A stretch of DNA of 64,000 nt from Vagococcus proximus (GTDB lineage: Bacteria > Bacillota > Bacilli > Lactobacillales > Vagococcaceae): NCBI RefSeq assembly GCF_029143285.1, contig NZ_JAPDSH010000005.1:1-64000 (forward strand), read 5' to 3'. A program made the translations under genes and the position numbers. Shown piece by piece: positions 26,126 through 35,390 of this stretch; position 1 is the stretch's first letter, and each line of letters begins with the position of its first letter. The notes under the pieces are model-generated. The model had not been told where the DNA came from, searched no databases, and worked only from the letters and a program-made list of their open reading frames with translations.

Positions 26126-26927
26126 ACAACCAGTATTACAGCCGAAGGATTATGCTGTTGCAAGCTTACGTTCATATCTTTTACAAAACGGATTTAACTA
26201 TGGTAACTACCAAGGAACAGGTTACGCAAACTCAATTTTTCCAGCTTTGAAAAAAATCTACAAAGATGATGAGCAAAAATTACGTGAAGTAACTGCAGGG
26301 AACTTAGAGTTTTATAACACTAACCCTCAATTGGTTCCTTTCATTACAAGTATGCAATTAGCTATGTATGATAATGGTCAAAGTGAAGAGGACACTCGTG
26401 CGATTAAATTTGCTTTAATGGGACCATTATCTGGTATTGGTGATTCATTATCACAATTTGGATTAGCTCCTCTATTTTCAACAATTGGTGCAGGAATGGC
26501 AATGGACGGTTTAGTAGCAGGTCCAATCTTCTTTATCGTAGCAATGTTCGGTATTACATTTGGTATTAGAATGTTAATGGGTTATTTAGGTTACAAATTA
26601 GGTACAAGCGTTATCGATACATTAAGTGAAAAAATGGCATCAATCGTTACAATTGCAACAACAATCGGTGTTACCGTAATCTCTGGGTTGGCTGTATCCT
26701 TTGTTAAAGTTAATTTAGCCTTGGAATACTCAACTACAGTAGAGGGCGAACAACAAGTTGTCGCTTTACAAACAGTATTTGATAAAATAGCACCAAATAT
26801 GTTACCAGTCTTGGTTACTGGCGGAATTTATGTTCTAATTAGAAAGTACAAATGGTCAACATATAAATTGATCCTTTTACTAATCGTTGCCGGAGTTGCG
26901 TTATCAGCTCTAGGAATCTTAAAATAA
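26115..26927 (+). CDS. PTS EIID, mannose family (GAG disaccharide)
   Basis: 270 aa subunit found only in mannose-family systems. NGFNYGNYQGTGYANSIFPALKK near the N terminus and MGPLSGIGDSLSQFG near the middle are diagnostic. Two hydrophobic segments lie near the C terminus. ATG 26115 is chosen because GAGGAGG (about 26098-26104) lies about ten bases upstream; an earlier in-frame start inside eiiC gives only a charged extension. Confidence 0.92.
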   Translation: MESRQPVLQPKDYAVASLRSYLLQNGFNYGNYQGTGYANSIFPALKKIYKDDEQKLREVTAGNLEFYNTNPQLVPFITSMQLAMYDNGQSEEDTRAIKFALMGPLSGIGDSLSQFGLAPLFSTIGAGMAMDGLVAGPIFFIVAMFGITFGIRMLMGYLGYKLGTSVIDTLSEKMASIVTIATTIGVTVISGLAVSFVKVNLALEYSTTVEGEQQVVALQTVFDKIAPNMLPVLVTGGIYVLIRKYKWSTYKLILLLIVAGVALSALGILK

Positions 26928-26943
26928 TAGGTAGGTATGAATT

Positions 26944-27390
26944 ATGTTTAATATATGTGTAGTTGGACATGGCAATTATCCTGATGGCATGGTTTCAGCG
27001 TTAAAATTATTATCAGGAACAGATGAGAATATTACAAAATTTAATTTAAATCAGGACTTAACACACGCTGATTATGAGACACAATTAAATGAGTATCTAG
27101 ATAACAATGATGAAGTTATTGTATTTGCAGATATGACAGGTGGGGCTCCTCATCAAATTGCTAGTCGCCTGATTATGGAAAAAGGCAAACGTACGCAATA
27201 TATTATTTCAAGTGCCCCACTCAATTTATTACTAGAAATTGTGATGAAAATTAATCTTCAAGTACTGAATAAAGACAATGTGGAAGCTGAATTACAAAGA
27301 AGTTTAGTGGAAGCCAAAGAAGTAATGTTACTATTACCAGAAACGGAAACCTTTGAAGAGGTTGAAGAAGAGGAAGAAGAAGGTATCTAA
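26944..27390 (+). CDS. PTS EIIA, mannose family (GAG disaccharide)
   Basis: 148 aa cytoplasmic phosphocarrier that receives phosphate from HPr. VVGHGNYPDG contains the active-site His9, and ADMTGGAPHQIASRL is the second conserved block. The C terminus ends in a glutamate-rich tail. The SD is a modest GGTAGG. It is followed two bases later by the YajC-like gene. Confidence 0.92.
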   Translation: MFNICVVGHGNYPDGMVSALKLLSGTDENITKFNLNQDLTHADYETQLNEYLDNNDEVIVFADMTGGAPHQIASRLIMEKGKRTQYIISSAPLNLLLEIVMKINLQVLNKDNVEAELQRSLVEAKEVMLLLPETETFEEVEEEEEEGI

Positions 27391-27392
27391 TT

Positions 27393-27662
27393 ATGAAAGA
27401 TTATTTGCTAATTGCGTTTGTTATCTTAATGGTATTGCTGTACTTAGTTGCGATTCCATTAGCCAAAAAAAAGGCTGCTAAGAAACAACAAGAAACGATA
27501 CAGGCTTTTCAAAATGAGCTAAAAAAAGGTGATACTGTTATGATGGCAGCCGGTATTATTGGTGTCATTCAAGCAATAAATCCTGAGACCATTTCATTAG
27601 AAATTGCTAATCAAACAGTGATTGAGATTGATAAAATGTCAGTGGTTGGCAAAATTAAATAA
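27393..27662 (+). CDS. YajC-like small membrane protein in a PTS operon
   Basis: 89 aa. An N-terminal membrane helix (about 4-23) is followed by a lysine-rich stretch and a soluble part with ELKKGDTVMMAAGIIGVIQAI. This is the YajC pattern (preprotein translocase-associated). It starts two bases after the EIIA stop and precedes a strong terminator. A YajC paralogue is also found in the streptococcal hyaluronan PTS operon, so the position is conserved. Its role with the PTS is unknown. Confidence 0.85.
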   Translation: MKDYLLIAFVILMVLLYLVAIPLAKKKAAKKQQETIQAFQNELKKGDTVMMAAGIIGVIQAINPETISLEIANQTVIEIDKMSVVGKIK

Positions 27663-27675
27663 TTAGGTAGCTGAG

Positions 27676-27713
27676 AAAGGGTATGGGATATTTTTATCCT
27701 ATACCCTTTTTTT
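27676..27713 (+). terminator. Terminator or attenuator between the yajC-like gene and the heparinase gene
   Basis: AAAGGGTATGGGATA pairs with TATCCTATACCCTTT (one G-U) around a 4-base loop, then seven T. It separates the PTS genes from the lyase gene, which may be read at lower level. Confidence 0.85.
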
Positions 27714-27742
27714 ATAAGAAAATAGTTGAGGAGGATGTTCAA

Positions 27743-29692
27743 ATGAAGCAAGCTGAGTTTATAAAAATGATACACAAAAATAACTTTGCTAAGACAGCTG
27801 AGGCGATTAAAAATGCGGACTATCTTTTAGAAAATAATTTTGTATTTACACACCCTTATGATATGGAACCTTACCATAAAATTATTAATATGAATGAAAT
27901 TAATTGGCTGTATACGCCAAATGAAGATGAAGAGTGGATTTTTATGCTAAATCGTCAAGAGTATTTGATTGATTTATTAACAGCGTATTATGTGACAGAT
28001 AAAGATGAGTACTTACTTAAGGCAAAGGACTTAATGTTGAGTTGGTTAGTTAATTGTGTAGAACCAGGTGGTTTGGCATGGCGTACAATTGACACAGGCA
28101 TTCGGGTTCTATATTGGTCTGTTTTATATACAGAATTAGAACGTTCAGAATTTTTGAAACCTGAAGAAAAGAAACGATTGGATGATGGGCTTAAAACACA
28201 AGTTAATTATTTAAATGAGCACTATATAACGAAATACGACCTGAGTAACTGGGGTGTTTTAATTAGTAGTGGGATTGTGGTACTTGCGAATCAGCATCCA
28301 GAGATAGTATCTGTCGAGAGTTATGAACGAAATGAGGCACGCTTAGTTAAACAATGCCAGCTCCAAGTTCAAAATTCAGGACTACACTGGGAACAGTCTC
28401 CACTTTATTTTATGGAAGTATGGCGTCAGCTTTCCCTTGTCATGTTAAGTTATAAGGAAGTTTTAAATGAGTGTCCAGTCATCATTTCTGAAACGGTGGA
28501 GCGAATGCTTAGTGTTGCTCCTTATTTTGTAAAACCGAATGGCTATATCTTACAACAAGGAGACACTGATTTAATAAAAATAGACGATATGATTCAAACA
28601 TTTAGCCTGATCTTGGATAGAGATATTCCGACGCGCCATAGTGAGGAGATCTGTTTAGATCTATTAGCATTAAGTTTTGATGGGGTTAAAACTAAATTTC
28701 AAACATTAGATATTCAAAAGCGTTTGGGTGAGTTGCAAACCAATAAAAAAATAAGACAATGTGTAGATTATGAAACAGGTAATTTTTTCTATCACAAAGA
28801 TTGGAAACTAAATTCAAGTTTTCTACATATTTTTAATGGTGTAATCAGTAGTGGTCATGGACATGCTTCTTTAGGTCATTTTGATTATATGGTAAATGGA
28901 GAAGATATTTTAATCGATCCTGGCCGATACACTTATCGTGAAATAGACGAGAGAACTATACTAAAAGAAGCGAAGTCTCATAATGTTCTAGTTATTAATG
29001 ATGAGCCTTTTACTCAAATCAAAGATTCATGGGCTTTTAAAAAATCAACGACACCGCTTGCTAGTGTTAGTTCGACCCGTAATGGTGTGACGACAACACA
29101 AATTAGTTATTTAGAGGAGCAGTCAACAGGGGATAAGTTAGTAACTCGGACATTTATTTGGTTTGAAGCTGAAGAATTGTTGATTGTCACAGATTATATA
29201 AAAGCAACTGGTAAAAATAAAGTGGAACAATTTTTAAATTTAGGAGAAACGATTAAAGTTGAGACGGGACAGAGAAAAAGTGTCCTTCGTGGGGATAGAA
29301 CAACCCTATACAGTTATCATAATTATCAACAGATGAGTACAGAAGAAGCCTTATGGTCACCAACATATAATAAAATGGCGACAACCACTCGTCTGAAATT
29401 GTCTAGTGAATTTGAGGGATCATTCTTTGGCTATACGGTATATAGTTCTAATCATCAAGTATCAGTTAAGTTAGCAAAAGTAGAGCAATCAGCTAATGCA
29501 AGTGCTATTCCTATTGATAAATGTGTAGGCCTAAAGGTGTCATTAGGTGAGAGTGAAAAAATAATTAGTTTACAACATCAAGACACATTTTCTGGTCATA
29601 AGCTTTATTACGTTGAAAATGAAGCCGTATATGGTAAGGTCACCTTAATTAACCTTGAAAATGGAGGGAAGGATTATCAGAGACTGTTATAA
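27743..29692 (+). CDS. Heparinase II/III-family polysaccharide lyase, cytoplasmic
   Basis: 649 aa without a signal peptide. The N-terminal half (about 1-320) is an alpha/alpha toroid (WRTIDTGIRVLYW; GLHWEQSPLYFMEVWRQL). The C-terminal half is the Hepar_II_III beta-sandwich, with ISSGHGHASLGHFDYMV and IDPGRYTYRE. The family splits uronic-acid polysaccharides or oligosaccharides by beta-elimination. Being intracellular and PTS-linked, it probably acts on short imported GAG fragments; that is inference. The true start is ATG 27743 with TGAGGAGG at 27727-27734; a longer start at 27683 would lie inside the terminator. The pneumococcal ugl-PTS operon carries a homologous gene. Confidence 0.88.
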   Translation: MKQAEFIKMIHKNNFAKTAEAIKNADYLLENNFVFTHPYDMEPYHKIINMNEINWLYTPNEDEEWIFMLNRQEYLIDLLTAYYVTDKDEYLLKAKDLMLSWLVNCVEPGGLAWRTIDTGIRVLYWSVLYTELERSEFLKPEEKKRLDDGLKTQVNYLNEHYITKYDLSNWGVLISSGIVVLANQHPEIVSVESYERNEARLVKQCQLQVQNSGLHWEQSPLYFMEVWRQLSLVMLSYKEVLNECPVIISETVERMLSVAPYFVKPNGYILQQGDTDLIKIDDMIQTFSLILDRDIPTRHSEEICLDLLALSFDGVKTKFQTLDIQKRLGELQTNKKIRQCVDYETGNFFYHKDWKLNSSFLHIFNGVISSGHGHASLGHFDYMVNGEDILIDPGRYTYREIDERTILKEAKSHNVLVINDEPFTQIKDSWAFKKSTTPLASVSSTRNGVTTTQISYLEEQSTGDKLVTRTFIWFEAEELLIVTDYIKATGKNKVEQFLNLGETIKVETGQRKSVLRGDRTTLYSYHNYQQMSTEEALWSPTYNKMATTTRLKLSSEFEGSFFGYTVYSSNHQVSVKLAKVEQSANASAIPIDKCVGLKVSLGESEKIISLQHQDTFSGHKLYYVENEAVYGKVTLINLENGGKDYQRLL

Positions 29693-29730
29693 AATATAAA
29701 GGAAGTTCCTATTTAAACGCTTAACTCAAA

Positions 29731-29759
29731 TTGACAAACAAAACCAAAGCTTATACTAT
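29731..29759 (+). promoter_or_regulatory. Promoter of the gntR gene
   Basis: Perfect -35 TTGACA (29731-29736), a 17-base spacer and -10 TACTAT (29754-29759), about 49 bases before the start codon. Confidence 0.75.
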
Positions 29760-29807
29760 AAAGAATAGACATTACTGAGATGTATGAGAGAGCAAGGAGA
29801 GTTCCTG

Positions 29808-30533
29808 ATGATTAATAAAAACAGTGCGATTCCGTTATATGATCAACTTGTAAATGTGTTGGTTAAAGAAATTGATGAGAAATTGCAACCTAATGATAAA
29901 ATGTTATCTGAACGTGAGATATGCCAAGTTTATGATGTAAGTAGAACAACTGTGCGATTGGCATTAACAGAATTAGAGAATATGGGGTATATCTATAAAC
30001 AACCTGGTAAAGGAAGTTTTGTTGCATCACTTAACAGAAATAAACAAAATTTAATGGACTATTATAGTTTTACAGATCAAATGAAACAACAGGGGAAGGA
30101 ACCACAAACCAAAATACTAGATTTTCAAAAAGTCTATGTTAACGAATATATTGGCGGTAAATTAAATGTTGGCCCAACTGACTTAGTTTATAGGTTGAAA
30201 CGGTTACGTTTAGCTGATGGTTTTCCTATGATGGTTGAGTATACTTATATTCCGGTAACTGATTTCCCGGATCTGACATTAGATAAACTCAATAAAAAAC
30301 CATTATACAATGTGTTTAATGAAGATTATCATAAGATTATTAAACTTGCAGAAGAAGAGTTTTCTGCAAGCTTAGTGACAGAAAAAGAAGCTGCGATGTT
30401 AGATGTTCCGATTCAATCGGCCTGTTTAAAATTAAAACGAGTGGCGTATGATCGGACTAATAAAGTAGTCGAGTTTACGATTAGTACGGCAAGAAGTGAC
30501 CAATTTAATTACAAGGTGAAACATTTTAGATAG
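29808..30533 (+). CDS. GntR-family regulator, HutC/UTRA type (AgaR/NagR/DasR-like)
   Basis: 241 aa. The N-terminal winged helix (about 1-75) has SEREICQVYDVSRTTVRLAL and YIYKQPGKGSFVA. The C-terminal UTRA effector domain (about 90-240) has RLRLADGFPMMVEYTYIP. UTRA regulators of this group usually bind phosphorylated amino sugars. ATG 29808 has AAGGAG eight bases upstream; the ATG at 29784 has none. A palindrome of DasR/dre type lies before the next gene (30604-30619), the probable operator. Predicted to repress the agaS-lacD-lacC genes and perhaps the PTS that follows. Confidence 0.9.
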   Translation: MINKNSAIPLYDQLVNVLVKEIDEKLQPNDKMLSEREICQVYDVSRTTVRLALTELENMGYIYKQPGKGSFVASLNRNKQNLMDYYSFTDQMKQQGKEPQTKILDFQKVYVNEYIGGKLNVGPTDLVYRLKRLRLADGFPMMVEYTYIPVTDFPDLTLDKLNKKPLYNVFNEDYHKIIKLAEEEFSASLVTEKEAAMLDVPIQSACLKLKRVAYDRTNKVVEFTISTARSDQFNYKVKHFR

Positions 30534-30562
30534 TGCTTAGTATATCTTTTTGAACAAAGGAA

Positions 30563-30591
30563 TTGACAACTCCTTTAAAAGAAGATATATT
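30563..30591 (+). promoter_or_regulatory. Promoter of the agaS operon
   Basis: Perfect -35 TTGACA (30563-30568), a 17-base spacer and -10 TATATT (30586-30591). The -35 sits inside an AAAGGA/TCCTTT inverted repeat. Confidence 0.78.
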
Positions 30592-30603
30592 AAACATGTA
30601 GTA

Positions 30604-30629
30604 ACTGGTCATTACCAGTAAGTACCAGT
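30604..30629. promoter_or_regulatory. GntR operator (dre-like palindrome plus extra half-site)
   Basis: ACTGGT (30604-30609), CATT, ACCAGT (30614-30619) is a perfect palindrome with the arms of the DasR/NagR dre consensus ACTGGT-N4-ACCAGT. A third half-site ACCAGT is at 30624-30629. It lies 13 bases after the -10, so binding would block initiation or early elongation. Confidence 0.8.
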
Positions 30630-30661
30630 AAAGGGATTTGAAAATAGAAAGGGGTTTTATT

Positions 30662-31828
30662 ATGTATCATTTATCAGATGAAGAGTTAACGAAAAAAGGT
30701 GCAGTTATTACGACTCGCGAAATCCAACAACAACCTAGATTGTGGCAAGAAGCTTTTGAACTTTACACAGAACGTAAAGAAGCTATCGAAAGTTTTTTAA
30801 CAACTATTAAAAATAAACATTCAAAAGTATGCGTTGTATTTACAGGAGCGGGAACATCTGCTTATGTAGGTGATACTGTTATCGCTTACTTAAAGAGTAA
30901 AGTAGATGAAAAACAATTTGATTTACAAAGCGTACCAACAACAGATATCGTATCAAATCCATATGAGTTCTATAATCCAGAAATACCAACTTTATTAGTT
31001 TCATTTGCAAGAAGTGGAAACAGTCCTGAAAGTGTTGCAGCTGTTCAATTAGGACAACAATTAATTCCAGATTTTTATCAGCTAACAATAACATGTGCAG
31101 CTGAAGGAAAGTTAGCAATCAACTCTAAAGGTGATGATAAAAACTTGTTATTATTAATGCCGGAAGATTCTAATGATAAAGGATTTGCAATGACTGGAAG
31201 TTACAGCTGTATGGCATTAACTACTTTATTAGTATTTGATTCAGCTGATTTTGAACAAAAAAAAGCATACGTAGAGATGATGAGTCAATTAGGTAATGAA
31301 GTTGTAGCCAATGACTCTCAAATTCAATCATTGCTAGATTTAGATTTTAATCGTGTTGTTTACTTAGGTTCAGGTAGCTTAGCTGGATTGACTAGAGAAG
31401 CACAATTGAAAATTTTGGAGTTAACAGCAGGTAAAATTGCAACAATTTTTGACTCATCTATGGGATTCCGTCATGGTCCGAAATCATTTGTTGATGATAA
31501 AACAATTATTTTTGGTTTTGTTTCAAATAATGCATACACACGTCAGTACGATCTAGATATCTTAGAAGAAGTTGCTGCAGATGAAATTGCTGAAAAAGTA
31601 TGTGCTATTACTGTTAAACGTGACACAACATTTAGCCAAGATAAATATGAATTCACAACTGGTGAGACATTACCTGATGCATACTTAGCCTTACCGTATG
31701 TGATGTTTGCTCAAACTGTTTCAGTTATGGCGTCATTAAAAGTAGGCAATACACCTGATACACCATCACCAACAGGTACGGTAAATCGTGTCGTTCAAGG
31801 TGTTAAAATTCATTCTTACTCAAATTAA
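30662..31828 (+). CDS. agaS: AgaS, galactosamine-6-phosphate deaminase/isomerase (SIS)
   Basis: 388 aa with two SIS domains. CVVFTGAGTSAYVGD and LVSFARSGNSPESVAA are the first sugar-phosphate-binding segments; LGSGSLAGLTREAQLKILELTAG and FRHGPKSFVDD mark the second. The family converts galactosamine-6-phosphate to tagatose-6-phosphate with release of ammonia. ATG 30662 has AAAGGGG seven bases upstream. It heads agaS-lacD-lacC and is controlled by the dre-like operator. No GalNAc-6-phosphate deacetylase is encoded nearby, so that step must come from elsewhere. Confidence 0.92.
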   Translation: MYHLSDEELTKKGAVITTREIQQQPRLWQEAFELYTERKEAIESFLTTIKNKHSKVCVVFTGAGTSAYVGDTVIAYLKSKVDEKQFDLQSVPTTDIVSNPYEFYNPEIPTLLVSFARSGNSPESVAAVQLGQQLIPDFYQLTITCAAEGKLAINSKGDDKNLLLLMPEDSNDKGFAMTGSYSCMALTTLLVFDSADFEQKKAYVEMMSQLGNEVVANDSQIQSLLDLDFNRVVYLGSGSLAGLTREAQLKILELTAGKIATIFDSSMGFRHGPKSFVDDKTIIFGFVSNNAYTRQYDLDILEEVAADEIAEKVCAITVKRDTTFSQDKYEFTTGETLPDAYLALPYVMFAQTVSVMASLKVGNTPDTPSPTGTVNRVVQGVKIHSYSN

Positions 31829-31872
31829 TACGTAATTCTAAAAACTAATTCATATAAAAGAGGAGATTTACT

Positions 31873-32865
31873 ATGAAAATCACAGAAAATAAATACAAAG
31901 CTATGGAAAAATTATCTACTAAAGACGGTATTATCGGTGCTTTAGCAATCGACCAACGTGGCGCGCTTAAAAAAATGTTAGCAGCAGGTAACTTCCAGGG
32001 AGATGTGGATACAACAATCGTTGAATTTAAAAAATTAGTTTCTGAAGAATTAACACCATATGCCTCATCAATTTTATTAGATCCTGAATACGGTTTACCA
32101 GCAGCAGGTGTTCGTGATGATGAAGCAGGTTTATTATTGGCATATGAACAAACTGGATACGATGCAACAGAACCAGGACGTTTTCCTGACTTAATTGCAA
32201 ATATGTCAGCACGTCGCATTAAAGAAGCTGGAGCAGATGCTGTTAAATTTTTACTTTACTATGATATTGATGAGTCAGCTGAAATCAATGACCGTAAGCA
32301 TGCCTTCATTGAACGTTTAGGTTCAGAGTGTGTGGCTGAAGATATTCCATTCTACTTAGAATTAGTATCTTATGATGCCACTATCTCAGATGCAACTAGT
32401 CCAGAATATGCTAAAGTTAAACCGCATAAAGTAAACGACATGATGAAAGAATTCTCAAAAGAAAAATACCATGTTGAAGTATTAAAAATGGAAGTACCAG
32501 TGAACATGAATTATGTTGAAGGATTTGCTGAAAATCCAGCAGATGTTATTTATACAAGAGAAGAAGCACTTGCATACTTCAAGGAACAAAGTGAAGCAAC
32601 GCACCTACCATTTATTTTCTTAAGTGCAGGTGTTAGTGCTAAATTATTCCAAGAAACATTAGTATTTGCCCATGAAGCAGGTTCAACATTCAATGGTGTG
32701 TTATGTGGACGTGCAACTTGGAAAGGTGGCGTTGAAGTATTCGCAACAGAAGGCGAAGCTGCCACTCGTGAATGGTTAAAAACTGAAGGACGTCAAAATA
32801 TCGAAGAATTAAATACAGTTATTAATAAAACAGCACAACCTTGGACAACTAAATTAACAAAATAA
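31873..32865 (+). CDS. lacD: Tagatose-1,6-bisphosphate aldolase, class I
   Basis: 330 aa. It cleaves tagatose-1,6-bisphosphate to dihydroxyacetone phosphate and glyceraldehyde-3-phosphate through a lysine Schiff base. Family features are [18 protein letters not shown] (about 17-34), [17 protein letters not shown] (candidate Schiff-base region, about 120-130) and [23 protein letters not shown]. It is followed 23 bases later by the kinase that makes its substrate. Confidence 0.93.
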   Translation: MKITENKYKAMEKLSTKDGIIGALAIDQRGALKKMLAAGNFQGDVDTTIVEFKKLVSEELTPYASSILLDPEYGLPAAGVRDDEAGLLLAYEQTGYDATEPGRFPDLIANMSARRIKEAGADAVKFLLYYDIDESAEINDRKHAFIERLGSECVAEDIPFYLELVSYDATISDATSPEYAKVKPHKVNDMMKEFSKEKYHVEVLKMEVPVNMNYVEGFAENPADVIYTREEALAYFKEQSEATHLPFIFLSAGVSAKLFQETLVFAHEAGSTFNGVLCGRATWKGGVEVFATEGEAATREWLKTEGRQNIEELNTVINKTAQPWTTKLTK

Positions 32866-32888
32866 TAGGTGAGTCAGGAGCGAATAAA

Positions 32889-33818
32889 ATGATTTTGACT
32901 GTTACAATGAATCCGTCAGTTGACATGATGTACGCGATGGATAAGTTAGAGTTAGATACAGTAAATCGTGTTTCAGATGTGCTGAAAAGTGCAGGTGGAA
33001 AAGGTTTAAACGTAACACGTGTGGCTCATCAGTTAGGTTCAAAAGTCGTAGCAACAGGATTAGTTGGTGGCACAGTTGGAGCGTATATTGAAAAAGATTT
33101 AAATCAATCAGGTATCAACCATCGCTTTTCACAGATAGCGAGTGAATCTCGTAACTGTCTGGCTCTGATACATGAGGGGCATCAGACGGAAGTATTGGAA
33201 AAAGGCCCTACAATCTCTAAGGAAGAAGCAACTTCTTTCTTAGAGTTATATAGGGACTTATTAAAGCAAGCTAATGTGGTCACTATCTCCGGGAGTTTAC
33301 CTCAAGGATTACCTGTTGATTTTTATGTTTTATTAGTCTCAGAGGCTGAAGAAGCAGGAAAACGTGTCTTACTGGATAGTTCAGGCCAATCATTAGAAGC
33401 TGTTTTAAAAAGTCAGTCCAAACCTTATATGATTAAACCAAATACTGAAGAATTAGAGGCTTTAATGGGAGTTTCTATTCAGACAGATGATGAACTTAAA
33501 GTTATTTTAAGGGATTCATTATTTGAGGGAATTCCACTTATCGTGGTTTCTATGGGGGCGGATGGTGCATTTGTTAAATATAATGAAATCTTTTACCGTG
33601 TCAAAATTCCAAAGATAACTGTTGTTAACCCTGTTGGTTCGGGGGATTCTACAGTAGCAGGAATGGCAGTAGCTATTTCAGAAGGTAAAGATATTTTAGA
33701 GTGTTTAAAACTGGCAATGACTGCTGGTATGTTAAATACGATGGAAGCAAAAACAGGCTTTGTCAATCCAGATAAAGTTGATGAGTATCTTGATAAAATT
33801 GAAGTAATCGAAATTTAA
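32889..33818 (+). CDS. lacC: Tagatose-6-phosphate kinase, PfkB family
   Basis: 309 aa. It phosphorylates tagatose-6-phosphate to the 1,6-bisphosphate. TMNPSVDMMY opens the protein, SAGGKGLNVTRV (about 37-48) is the first PfkB signature, and NPVGSGDSTVAGMA (about 246-259) holds the anion hole and the catalytic Asp in GSGDS. FruK or generic 1-phosphofructokinase is a possible alternative, but linkage to lacD and agaS favours LacC. Confidence 0.88.
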   Translation: MILTVTMNPSVDMMYAMDKLELDTVNRVSDVLKSAGGKGLNVTRVAHQLGSKVVATGLVGGTVGAYIEKDLNQSGINHRFSQIASESRNCLALIHEGHQTEVLEKGPTISKEEATSFLELYRDLLKQANVVTISGSLPQGLPVDFYVLLVSEAEEAGKRVLLDSSGQSLEAVLKSQSKPYMIKPNTEELEALMGVSIQTDDELKVILRDSLFEGIPLIVVSMGADGAFVKYNEIFYRVKIPKITVVNPVGSGDSTVAGMAVAISEGKDILECLKLAMTAGMLNTMEAKTGFVNPDKVDEYLDKIEVIEI

Positions 33819-33841
33819 ATACACTGTCTTATTATCTTTAG

Positions 33842-33866
33842 GAATAGGTCTAACCTATTCTTAAAA
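33842..33866 (+). terminator. Possible weak terminator after lacC
   Basis: GAATAGGT (33842-33849) pairs with ACCTATTC (33853-33860) but only two T follow, so termination would be weak. Confidence 0.35.
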
Positions 33867-33900
33867 ATAATAAGAATGTAGAATAAATAGTCTTTCCTAA

Positions 33901-33915
33901 ATGTAAGCGGTTTAT
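33901..33915 (+). promoter_or_regulatory. cre-like site upstream of the second PTS
   Basis: ATGTAAGCGGTTTAT matches the cre consensus WTGNAANCGNWNNCW at all defined positions but one. It lies about 45 bases before the EIIB start. Confidence 0.6.
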
Positions 33916-33958
33916 ATTCTGTTTAGAAAAGATAAAAATATAAAAGGAGCTGGTAAGT

Positions 33959-34441
33959 ATGGCAATAACAGCAGTACGCATCGATGGTCGTTTGATTCAT
34001 GGTCAAGTTGCAAATTTATGGACACCGTCACTAGGAGCAACAAGAATTATGGTTGTGGATGATAAAGTTTCACAAAGCGATATTGAAAAGTCTGGTTTAA
34101 GAATGGCATGTCCTGCAGGGACAAAATTAAGCGTTATCCCTGTTGAAAAGGCAGCTGAAAATATTTTAGATGGTCGATATGATTCACAAAAAGTGTTTCT
34201 CGTGGTAAAAAAACCGGATGTACTTTTAGAGCTAGTTAATAAAGGTGTTCCTATCACAGCTATTAATGTTGGAAACATGTCACAAACACCAGAAACCAAA
34301 CATGTTAATAAATCAATCAACGTCACTGAAAAGGATATTGCAGATTTTAAAGTTTTAGCAGATAAAGGGGTTAAATTAACCAATCAAATGGTTCCGGGTG
34401 ATAAACAAAATGATTTTATGGAATTATTAAAAGACTTATAA
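33959..34441 (+). CDS. PTS EIIB, mannose family (GalNAc/galactosyl-HexNAc type)
   Basis: 160 aa cytoplasmic phosphocarrier. VRIDGRLIHGQVANLW carries active-site His14. SD AAAGGAG. The layout EIIB-EIIC-EIID-EIIA followed by a GH35 galactosidase resembles the pneumococcal bgaC cluster, where the genes sit in reverse relation (bgaC first). Substrate is inferred as GalNAc, galactosamine or a Gal-beta-1,3-HexNAc disaccharide. Confidence 0.9.
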   Translation: MAITAVRIDGRLIHGQVANLWTPSLGATRIMVVDDKVSQSDIEKSGLRMACPAGTKLSVIPVEKAAENILDGRYDSQKVFLVVKKPDVLLELVNKGVPITAINVGNMSQTPETKHVNKSINVTEKDIADFKVLADKGVKLTNQMVPGDKQNDFMELLKDL

Positions 34442-34469
34442 AATTTAAAAGGAATAGAGGGGAATTAGT

Positions 34470-35390
34470 ATGGGAATAGAATGGTGGCAAATATTATTAT
34501 TAACGCTTTATGCAGGATATCAAATATGTGATGAGTTAACGATTAACTCAAGTGCAGGTTCAGCAGTTTTTGCAGGATTTATTTCTGGTTTAATCATGGG
34601 AGATATGAAAACTGGTCTTATGATCGGTGGAGCGATGCAATTAACAGTTCTTGGTGTAGGAACATTTGGTGGTTCATCACGTATTGATGCGAACTCAGGA
34701 ACAGTTTTAGCAACAGCTTTCTCGATTGGTTTAGGAATGAATAAAGAATTAGCAATTTCATCAATCGCAGTACCAGTAGCGGCATTATTAATTCAAACAG
34801 ATATTTTAGCCCGTTTTACGAATACATTTTTCGCGCATAGAATTGATAAACACATTGAAGATCATAACTATCGTGCAATTGAACGCAATTATTTATTAGG
34901 TGCTTTACCCTGGGCCTTATCACGTGCTTTACCAGTATTCTTGGCGTTAACATTTGGTGGAGGCTTAGTTAATACAGTTGTTGAATACATGAATAACGAG
35001 TTAAGTTGGTTGGCAACAGGTTTAGAAACAGCCGGTGCGGTATTACCAGCAGTTGGTTTTGCTATCTTACTTAGATATTTACCAGTCAAAAAACATTTCC
35101 CTTATTTAATTTTAGGATTTGTTGTAACCGCTATATTAGCAACTGTTTACGGTGATGTTAGTGCTGTTGGAGGGGCTGTATCAGGGTTATCAGAAGAATT
35201 CGCTCATAACTTTGCAGGTCTTCCGATGTTAGGGATTGCTTTAATCGGTTTTGGTATTGCAGCAGCAGAATATAACCGTAGCATGAATAAACCAGCTACA
35301 GCTGGAGGGACATCAAATACAGCTGTTGAAGAAGACACAACTCAATCAATAGATGATATGAAGGGAGAAATTCTAGATGACGAACTCTAA
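34470..35390 (+). CDS. PTS EIIC, mannose family (GalNAc type)
   Basis: 306 aa membrane subunit. GLIMGDMKTGLMIGGAMQLT and GTFGGSSRIDANSGT are the conserved EIIC-Man segments; about eight hydrophobic stretches are seen. The C-terminal tail is hydrophilic. Its stop overlaps the EIID start by 14 bases, so the two are coupled. Confidence 0.9.
   Translation: MGIEWWQILLLTLYAGYQICDELTINSSAGSAVFAGFISGLIMGDMKTGLMIGGAMQLTVLGVGTFGGSSRIDANSGTVLATAFSIGLGMNKELAISSIAVPVAALLIQTDILARFTNTFFAHRIDKHIEDHNYRAIERNYLLGALPWALSRALPVFLALTFGGGLVNTVVEYMNNELSWLATGLETAGAVLPAVGFAILLRYLPVKKHFPYLILGFVVTAILATVYGDVSAVGGAVSGLSEEFAHNFAGLPMLGIALIGFGIAAAEYNRSMNKPATAGGTSNTAVEEDTTQSIDDMKGEILDDEL

Noticed and set aside
27683-27742. 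Longer start for the heparinase-family gene
   Set aside because: It lies inside a strong terminator hairpin; the ATG at 27743 has a perfect SD.
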